Shown one piece after another: positions 56,836 to 64,000 of a stretch of 64,000 nt of DNA. The stretch comes from Pollenia angustigena (Eukaryota; Arthropoda; Insecta; Diptera; Polleniidae). Made by a program: the position numbers and the translations under genes. The first letter of the stretch is position 1. Each line of letters begins with the position of its first letter. Under the pieces are notes generated by a model that saw only the letters and a list, made by a program, of their open reading frames with translations, was not told the DNA's origin and ran no database searches. The stretch is from the NCBI GenBank assembly GCA_930367215.1, contig OV884057.1, positions 103,937,284 to 104,001,283 on the forward strand, given 5' to 3'.

Positions 56836-57470
56836 GCTTGGTATAAGCAAAGTGTTAAATAAACTAAAAACAGCTGATAGAAAAGGCTTTTATAAAGAGC
56901 GTTGTGTAACCTGCCATTTTTGATGCGCTTTAGTTTTCCGCGTGTTGTGCACTTCTACCTCTAGTGCTATTGCAAAAAGGTTTGACTAAGTATCAGAATG
57001 CAAACTTACATGTTTTTTCTATTTAACACCTTATGTGTGTACTTTATTCAGAAGCCTACATATGTAGGTTAAAATAGTTGGATAATATCATACGCCAATT
57101 GTTTTATTAAACTTTTCACGATTTTAAATTAGATTTATTTAAACGATAAAATATAAAGTTTTTTTTAATAAAATATAGGCTGTTATTAAGTTTTAAAAAC
57201 AATGGTCGGTAATTGGAGCAGGTCAGATTTTTTCGAGTTACGAAAATCGAGCTCGCACTGTATTACTTTAAAATTGTTTTATGGCCAATTCAAACTCAGC
57301 TGATGATGATCCAAATGATTTGGATGGTATTATTTTTATTGAAGATAATAATAACACGGCTTTACAAATTTTTAATTTGGAAAAGTACCAAGAACGCCAC
57401 ATGCCTAGATAAATTAATTGGGACCTCCTGAACACGAAAAAAACGCTGTATTTTTTTTTCCTAAGTACCA
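56836..57470. other. Stretch with one short acidic ORF
   Basis: Mostly AT-rich. An ATG at 57281 opens 43 codons (MANSNSADDDPNDLDG at the start) to a stop at 57410-57412. The acidic composition could be a first exon, but there is no homologue or splice evidence. Confidence 0.35.
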
Positions 57471-58078
57471 TTTTTTAGATAACGGTACTTTTATGTTTTT
57501 CGGTGTATGGTCCCACTCAAACCCTTGTGGAGCCCAACCGAAAAGTCCGATCGAAACAAGTGGCACATCGTTGGAAAGGTAATTGAATGCCTTTTCCGTC
57601 GATATGAGGATTTTGTGGAACGACAATATTTTTATCTTCATTGCTCACACACTATATCAGTTTTTACGTATTTAAAAAAAAAACGGAATTTTATATGAGA
57701 TGAAAATATTGTCGTTCCACAAAATCCTTAATAAAAACTTTATTTTTCATCCTATTTTTTTAATTAAATTACGCTTAAAATTTTGGTAATTAAATATACT
57801 ATTTGGTTAAAAAATAAAACATTCTATCATTCTATTTAATATACCGTAGAAAAAAACGAAATAAAAATGAAAAATTTTGAAAAAAAACGTAAAAAATAGG
57901 CAAATTTTGAGGTGCCATAACTCAGCCATTTCTTATCAGATAGAAACTTTCAGCATATCGACGGAAAAGGCATTGCCTTTCCAACGATGTGCCATTTATC
58001 AGACTTTTTGGTTGGGCTCCACAAGGGTTTGAGTGGGACCATACATCGAAAAACACAAAAGTACCGTTATCTAAAAAG
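57471..58078. mobile_element. Fold-back element with about 130-bp inverted arms
   Basis: TTTTTTAGATAACGGTACTT at the left and its inverted copy at the right, with long agreement through CCCACTCAAACCCTTGTGGA and CGTTGGAAAGG. A second inverted pair (TTGTGGAACGACAATATT) lies inside. No ORF. It abuts the start of the first LINE copy. Confidence 0.8.
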
Positions 58079-58432
58079 TTCGGTTTGTGCTTTGTTGCGA
58101 TACAGACGTGTATTTTAAACCCCGCATACGTTTTGAACTATTAATTAATCATATTTGATTTTGTAATATACGCAGCGAATGGACGCTTAAACATAAATGA
58201 GATATTTTGTTATTTAAATTATTTAACATAATAGTGAACAATTAAAACGATAAAATTAAATAAAGAAAAATAGTAAAAATATATACGTATGAATGTTCAT
58301 ACATGTGTATGTATACATATTCTCAACAAAAACATTTAAGTTAAACATTTTTTTTTTGTTGTTGTAAAATACAATAAATAATAAAAATATATAAAGCACA
58401 GCAAACGGTGAAAAACAAAAACAACTCTTTGC

Positions 58433-59834
58433 ATGAGTACGAACAGTGAAACAACACTAAGACAAAATGAAAGAAACGTTTACGTTTTAGTTCATGCAAA
58501 TGAAAATAATGCAGAAATAAATAAAACAAAACAATATTAACTACCTAATGGCCAAGCCAATTACTCGAACACGTTCCCTCTCACCCTCGGTATTAACACA
58601 AACGGTGGATAGTGACTCATTAAAAAAACTACAACTAGATTTGGTGACAAGTGTTGCCAGGCCAGCAAGTATTGCCGTGACGTCAAAAACTAATTTAGTG
58701 GGAAATGATACCATGAACTTAAACACAAATGCACTGGAAACCACCCCTGTAAAAAGTTGTCAAAAGCCTCAAGTCCAAGTTGGTATGGACAGGTATATAA
58801 CAGTCCGCAGCCCTACCTCTTCAGCTGTTGCTTCGGCATCAAAAGTGCCATCTTTTGATAAAATAAATTCCCAAAATCGCTTTGCAATTCTGGAGGATGA
58901 ATCCTCTGAAGCACCAAACGTCATAAAATCGTTCAAGCCTCCCCCGATATATCTTAGGGAGCATAACTCAAATGATCTAATAAAGAGTTTAATTTCGTTG
59001 ATTGGTGAAAATTCTTTTTATGTTGCTGCAATAAAGCGAGGAAGTATAAATGAAACTAAAATTCAAGTAAATCACGAAAATGACTTTCGCTAAAAATAAT
59101 AAGCAAATTTGAGGCACTTAAAAAAAGTTTTTACACATACCAACTCAAGAGCAGTAAAGGTCTTCAGGTGGTGATTAAGGGATTTGATTCATGCGTAAAC
59201 CCAGAGGAAATTAAAACTTTCTTGGAAGAAAAAGGCTTCAAGATAAAACATGTGGTAAATATTAGAAATATGGACAAAAATCCACAACCACTTTTTCGAG
59301 TGGAATTAGAGCCCGGCGACATTAAGTTCAGTGCTTAAACTGCCAAGAATTTGGCCATACCAAGGCATACTGCCACTTACCCCCTGTCTGCGTAGTATGT
59401 GGTGAACTACACGGTACAGTTTCTTGCGATAAGTCTGAAACCGACCCCAAAGTAAAAAAATGTAGCAACTGTGGCGGTAATCACACTGCCAATTATAGAG
59501 GATGCCCTGTATATAATATCATCAAGCAGACGGTTGGACCGAAAACAAATGCCCCTCAAATGCAAATCAAGTAAACACAAATGCAATTCAAGCCCCCCAG
59601 CCTAGTAATAACAGAACCTCTTACGCTAACGTCCTAAAATCAAACCATCAGCCAATGCAAGGTGCCTCGCCAAGTAATGATGAAACTCCGGTTTCTAATT
59701 TAAGTCGTTTAGAAAAAACGATGGAAACATTAGTGCAAACAGTAAATAATTTTACGAACACAATGGGTAATATGATGCAGGAAATGCTTAGAGTGCAATC
59801 GATGTTATTGCAAGCTGTACTTAACAAACCATGA
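58433..59834 (+). pseudogene. ORF1 (gag-like) of LINE copy 1
   Basis: Starts MSTNSETTLRQNERNVYVLV and stops early (about 58538). The frame resumes at 58548-59093 (AKPITRTRSLSPSV). A frameshift then a deletion of about 105 bp near 59333 remove the region before the first zinc knuckle. Zinc motifs follow: CQEFGHTKAYC, CVVCGELHGTVSC and CSNCGGNHTANYRGC, typical of Jockey ORF1. It ends at the TGA of 59832-59834. Nucleic-acid binding is the expected role. Confidence 0.85.
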
Positions 59835-60679
59835 ACTGTTTAAAAATTTGTTTTTGGAACGCAAACGGCATCCGCCAACATAAAAATGAATTAGAATTCT
59901 TTCTTAAAAATAAACAAATTGATGTCATGTTTCTGAAACTCATTTAACTGTTTAAAAATTTGTTTTTGGAACGCAAACGGCATCCGCCAACATAAAAATA
60001 AATTAGAATTCTTTCTTAAAAATAAACAAATTGATGTCATGTTTCTGAAACTCATTTGACCTCAAGAAATACGTTTAAAATCAATGGTAATACACTATAT
60101 GATACCAAGGACCCTCGAGATAGAGCTTGTGGAGGTTCTGCCATTTTGATAAAAACCCGAATCAAACACTACCTAATGTGTGATCATAGTGAAGATTATC
60201 TCCAAGCAACAAACATTTGTGTTGAAGAGCTGAATCGAAACATAGTAATCTCATCCTTATACTCACCACCTAGATTTGCAATATCAGAAAGCCAATATTA
60301 TAAATATTATAAGTCATTGGGGCCCTGTTTCCTGGCTGCTGGCGATTATAACGCTAAACATACCTTCTGGGGGTCACGACTAATAACACCAAAGGGTCGT
60401 GTTTTGTATAATACAAACTCTAAAATGAATTTAAATGTTGTCGCGAGCGGACAACCAAAATATTGGCCTGCTGATCCGCAAAAAATTCCAGATGTCATCG
60501 ATTTCGGCGTGGTTAAAAACATCCCCACAGAAACGATTCACGTTGAAGCTTCGTTAGAATTATCCTCTGATCACACACCTACAATAGTTACTATAACAAA
60601 CACCAATAGAATTGTATCTCCCTCTGGCTACATAGCGACGTCAGCTTTACAAATAAATTGGTTAAATATAAAAAAATAA
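59831..60679 (+). pseudogene. ORF2 endonuclease part of LINE copy 1
   Basis: The first 112 bp (59834-59945) are duplicated in tandem (59946-60057), both with the same 4-nt deletion. The rest is open from 60056: LAAGDYNAKHTFWGS and SSDHTPT are apurinic-endonuclease motifs. It ends in AAATAAAAAATCAT, directly before copy 2. RT is missing. Confidence 0.85.
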
Positions 60680-61041
60680 AAAATCATGTTCGGTTTGTGC
60701 TTTGTTGTGATACAGACGTGTATTTTAGCCCCGCATACGATTTGAACTATTAATTAATCACATTTGATTTTGTAATATAAGCAGCGAATGGACGCTTAAA
60801 AAAAAATATTGTATACATATTTTGTTACTTAAATTATTTAACATAATAGTGAACAATTTAAAACGATAAAATAAAATAAAACAGTAGAAATATAAACGTA
60901 TGTATGAATGTTCATACATGTGTATACATATTAAGAACAAAAACATTTAAATTTCTTGTTTTTTTTGTTGTTGTAAAATACAATAAGTAATAAAAATATT
61001 AAAGCAAAGCAAAACGGTGAAAAACAAAAACAACTCTTTGC

Positions 61042-62555
61042 ATGAGTACGAACAGTGAAACAACACTAAGACAAAATGAAAGAAACGTTTACGTTTTAGT
61101 TCAAGCAAACGAAAATAATGCAGAAATAAATAAAACTAAACAAAATAATATAAACTATTTAACGGCTAAGCCAATTACTCGAACACGTTCCCTATCACCC
61201 TCAGTGTTTACCAAACAGTGGATAGTGACTCATTAAAAAAACTACAACTAGATTTGGTGACAAGTGTTGCCAGGCCAGCAAGTATTGCCGTGACGTCAAA
61301 AACAAATTTAGTGGGAAATGATACCATGAACTTAAACACAGTTGCGGTGGGGGCCCCCTGTAAAAGGCTGTCAAAGGCCTACAGTACAAGTTGGTATGGA
61401 CAGGTACATAACAGTGCTTAAACGGGGACGCAGCCCTACCTCTGCAGCAGTTGCTTCGGCCTCAAAAGTACCATCTTTTGATAAAATAAATACACAAAAT
61501 AGTTTTGCGATTCTGGAGGATGAATCCTCTGAAGCGCCAAACGTCATTAAATCGTCTAAGCCACCCCCGATATACCTTAGAGAGCAAAACTCTAATGAGT
61601 TAATAAAAAGTTTAATTTCGGTGATAGGTGAAAATTCCTTTTATGTAGCTGTAATAAAGCGCGGTATCATTAAAGAGACCAAAATACAGGTGAATCACGA
61701 GGATGATTTTCGAAAAATAATTACAAGATTTGAGACTCTGAATAAAAACTTTTATACCTATCAACTGAAGAGCAGTAAAGGTCTTCAGGTAGTAATCAAG
61801 GGTATAGTCTCATGCGTAGACCCAGGGGAAATTAAAGCTTTTTTAGAAATGAAGGGCTTTAAAATCAAAAACGTAACAAATATCAAAAATAGGGAAAAAA
61901 TCCCCAACCACTATTTCGAGTGGAGCTAGAACCCGGCGACGTTAAGCTCAAAAAAAATGAAACGCATCCAATTTATAATTTAAAATATATTCTCTACAGA
62001 AGGGTTACTGTTGAGGAGCTGCACAAAAGAAATGGTCCTGTTCAATGTCTAAACTGCCAGGAATTTGGCCATACTAAAGCATACTGCTACTTAACCCCTG
62101 TTTGCGTAGTATGTGGTGAATTACATGGAACAGTTCTTTGCGACAAGTCTAAAACAGACCCCAACGTAAAAAAATGTAGCAACTGTGGCGGTAATCACAC
62201 TGCCAATTATAGAGGATGCCCTGTATATACTATCGTCAAGCAGTCGGTCGGACCGAAAACTAATCCCCCTCAAATGCAGGTAACAAATCAGGTAAACACA
62301 AATGCAAATCAAGCCCCCCAGCCTAGTAATAACAGAACCTCTTACGCTAACGTCCTAAAATCAAACCATCAGCCAATGCAAGGTGCCTCGCCAAGTAATG
62401 ATGAAACTCCGGTTTCTAATTTAAGTCGTTTAGAAAAAACCATGGAAACATTAGTGCAAACAGTAAATAATTTTACGAACACAATGGGTAATATGATGCA
62501 GGAAATGCTTAGAATGCAATCGATGTTATTGCAAGCTGTACTTAACAAACCATGA
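61042..62555 (+). pseudogene. ORF1 (gag-like) of LINE copy 2, frameshifted
   Basis: Three or four short frameshifts: near 61205, near 61345-61380, and in an A run near 61896-61903. Otherwise complete: the N-terminal RTRSLSPSV block, FAILEDESSEAPNVIKS, a folded central part (GENSFYVAVIKRG), the PRE_C2HC-type region and three zinc knuckles (CQEFGHTKAYC, CVVCGELHGTVLC, CSNCGGNHTANYRGC), and a coiled C-terminus. The stop overlaps the ORF2 start as ATGA, a usual Jockey arrangement for coupled translation. Confidence 0.88.
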
Positions 62556-64000
62556 ACTGTTTAAAAATTTGTTTTTGGAACGCAAACGGCATCCGCCAAC
62601 ACAAAAATGAATTAGAATACTTTCTTAAAAATAAACAAATTGATGTCATGATGATTTCTGAAACTCATTTGACCTCAAGAAATACGTTTAATATAAATGG
62701 TTATATACTATATGATACCAAGAACCCACGAGATAGAGCTTGTGGAGGTTCTGCCATTTTAATAAAAACCCGAGTCAAACACTACCTAATGTGTGATCAT
62801 CGTGAAGATTATCTCCAAGCAACGAACATTTGCGTTGAGGAATTAAATAGAAACCTAGTAATTTCATCGTTATACTCCCCGCCTAGATTTTCAATATCGG
62901 AGGACCAATATTATAAATATTTTAAATCATTAGGACCGTGTTTCCTAGCCGCTGGCGATTATAACGCTAAACATACCTTCTGGGGGTCGCGACTTATAAC
63001 ACCGAAGGGTCGTGTTTTATTTAACACAATTTCTAAAATGGATTTAAATGTGGTAGCGAGCGGACAACCAACATATTGGCCCACTGATCATCCAAAAATT
63101 CCAGATGTCATCGATTTCGGCGTGGTTAAAAACATTCCCATAGAAACGATTCATGTTGAAGCCTCCCTAGATTTATCTTCCGACCACACACCTACAATTG
63201 TTACTATAATGAACCCCAATAGAATTGTACCTCCGACGACAGCTACGCAAATTAGTTGGTTAAAATATAAAAAATATCTCAGTACCCATTGCACAGAAAA
63301 TATTGCGCTCAGTACACCGGCTTATGTAGATCGCTCTATTGACAATGTTGACAGTTTTCTGAAACTAGCTGTTCAACATTCCAATATTGCCCCAAAAAAA
63401 AAAACAAAAACTATTAAAATATATTCCACAGATGTCGAGCATCTTTCGTCTGAAAAAAGGAGGGCTCGAAGAGAGTGGCAACTTAAGAACTTACTTAAAG
63501 AGTGTACAAAAAGACTAAGAAAGTTACTGCAGACTAAGAAAACGGCTTCTCTGGAAAAATATATTGAGGAACTTGATGCAACCCCACAATCAAACTACAC
63601 ATTATGGCGTGCAGCTAGAAATCTCAAAAGGCCAGTTGTCTCTAAACCACCATTAAGAAACTTGAATGGAAGTTGGGCAAGAAATGATGTTGAAAAAGGA
63701 AATCTGTTTGTAAATCATTTAAAAAACGTATTTACCCCAAATATATCTCACGATATTGCGGTCGAGTTACCACCTGTTGCTGCTAGAGCAGCTGTTCCGC
63801 TAAGATTTGAGATAAGAGAAACCGAAAAGGCTATTTGTGATTTAAACCCCAAGAAGGCTCCTGGTTTTGATAAGATCAGCAACAAAATGCTTTTGGAGCT
63901 ACCCAGCATAGCAAAGAAAATTATTCTTTTAATTTTTAATGCTATTTTACGCCTTGAATACTATCCTCAAAAGTGGAAGGTCTCCTTAGTCACCATGATA
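62552..64000 (+). CDS. ORF2 of LINE copy 2: endonuclease and start of RT (partial)
   Basis: Open for 483 codons without a stop, to the window edge. The endonuclease carries WNANGI, ISETHL (catalytic Glu), GDYNAKHTFWGS, DFGVVKN and SSDHTPT (the SDH motif). A basic linker follows (about 63400-63550). RT begins with LNPKKAPGFDKISNKML, and the window ends at PQKWKVSLVTMI, before the YADD region. The enzyme would nick the target and prime reverse transcription there. The intact frame suggests recent activity, although its ORF1 is damaged. Confidence 0.92.
   Translation, partial: MNCLKICFWNANGIRQHKNELEYFLKNKQIDVMMISETHLTSRNTFNINGYILYDTKNPRDRACGGSAILIKTRVKHYLMCDHREDYLQATNICVEELNRNLVISSLYSPPRFSISEDQYYKYFKSLGPCFLAAGDYNAKHTFWGSRLITPKGRVLFNTISKMDLNVVASGQPTYWPTDHPKIPDVIDFGVVKNIPIETIHVEASLDLSSDHTPTIVTIMNPNRIVPPTTATQISWLKYKKYLSTHCTENIALSTPAYVDRSIDNVDSFLKLAVQHSNIAPKKKTKTIKIYSTDVEHLSSEKRRARREWQLKNLLKECTKRLRKLLQTKKTASLEKYIEELDATPQSNYTLWRAARNLKRPVVSKPPLRNLNGSWARNDVEKGNLFVNHLKNVFTPNISHDIAVELPPVAARAAVPLRFEIRETEKAICDLNPKKAPGFDKISNKMLLELPSIAKKIILLIFNAILRLEYYPQKWKVSLVTMI

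Larger units (their letters stand above)
58080..60686 (+). mobile_element. Jockey-clade LINE, copy 1, 3'-truncated
   Basis: 5' UTR from CGGTTTGTGCTTTGTTG, then gag-like ORF1 and the endonuclease part of ORF2. It ends near codon WLNIKK in an A-rich run and is followed at once by the 5' end of copy 2. Many lesions. Confidence 0.85.
60687..64000 (+). mobile_element. Jockey-clade LINE, copy 2, running off the window
   Basis: Begins with the same 5' UTR as copy 1 and includes ORF1 and ORF2. It continues beyond the right edge. It is less damaged than copy 1, mainly in ORF1. Confidence 0.88.

Overview
This window looks like repeat-rich DNA of a higher fly (Diptera, Brachycera). It is AT-rich, has no intact host gene that I can recognise, and is almost wholly made of transposable elements inserted into one another. 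The fly assignment is an inference. It rests on the element families (412/mdg1-like, Mag/CsRn1-like and other Ty3/Gypsy elements, Jockey-clade LINEs, hAT, Transib, pogo-like and PIF/Harbinger-like elements) and on primer-binding sites that fit tRNA-Arg, tRNA-Lys and tRNA-Trp.

Layout. 1-952 is a Gypsy pol relic. 2462-11132 is a nearly complete env-less 412/mdg1-like element on the minus strand, with two small leader ORFs, gag, a damaged pol and two LTRs; a pogo-like element sits in its 3' region and a truncated Gypsy sits in its 5' LTR. 13860-19754 is a second, more decayed relative, split by a hAT element (16869-18823). From 19755 to about 45420 lies an old CsRn1-like Gypsy on the minus strand that has been opened repeatedly. 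A Transib/RAG1-like DNA transposon (20767-41214, target duplication CGCCG) sits at its protease/RT junction, and a second Transib-like element (42877-45334, duplication CGTCG) sits in its tRNA-Trp primer-binding site.

The first Transib-like element carries a broken RAG1-like transposase gene (26130-40630). That gene is interrupted by an unclassified TIR element (26704-29265, duplication AAAT) and by a young composite LTR retrotransposon (29523-39478, duplication CTGG). The retrotransposon is unusual because its first ORF encodes a complete RING-H2 finger. Two long copies of a fly repeat beginning TATACCCTTCACC and ending CTTACTTGTTT lie in opposite orientation (20969-25563 and 48508-54551); the right copy carries tRNA-like segments. 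A third Transib-type end pair (55465-56540, duplication CGGCG) lies inside another TIR element. The right end (58080-64000) holds two head-to-tail Jockey-clade LINE copies. The second has an ORF2 that stays open to the window edge.

Main points of interest: (1) three Transib-like insertions whose ends resemble V(D)J recombination signals (CACAGTG-like heptamer, 22-23 bp, A-rich nonamer) and whose duplications all fit CGNCG; (2) heptamer-to-heptamer joints near the right end of the largest one; (3) a RING-H2 ORF in an LTR retrotransposon; (4) two conserved leader ORFs in 412-like elements. All comparisons were made by eye from this sequence and from remembered family features; no database was searched.
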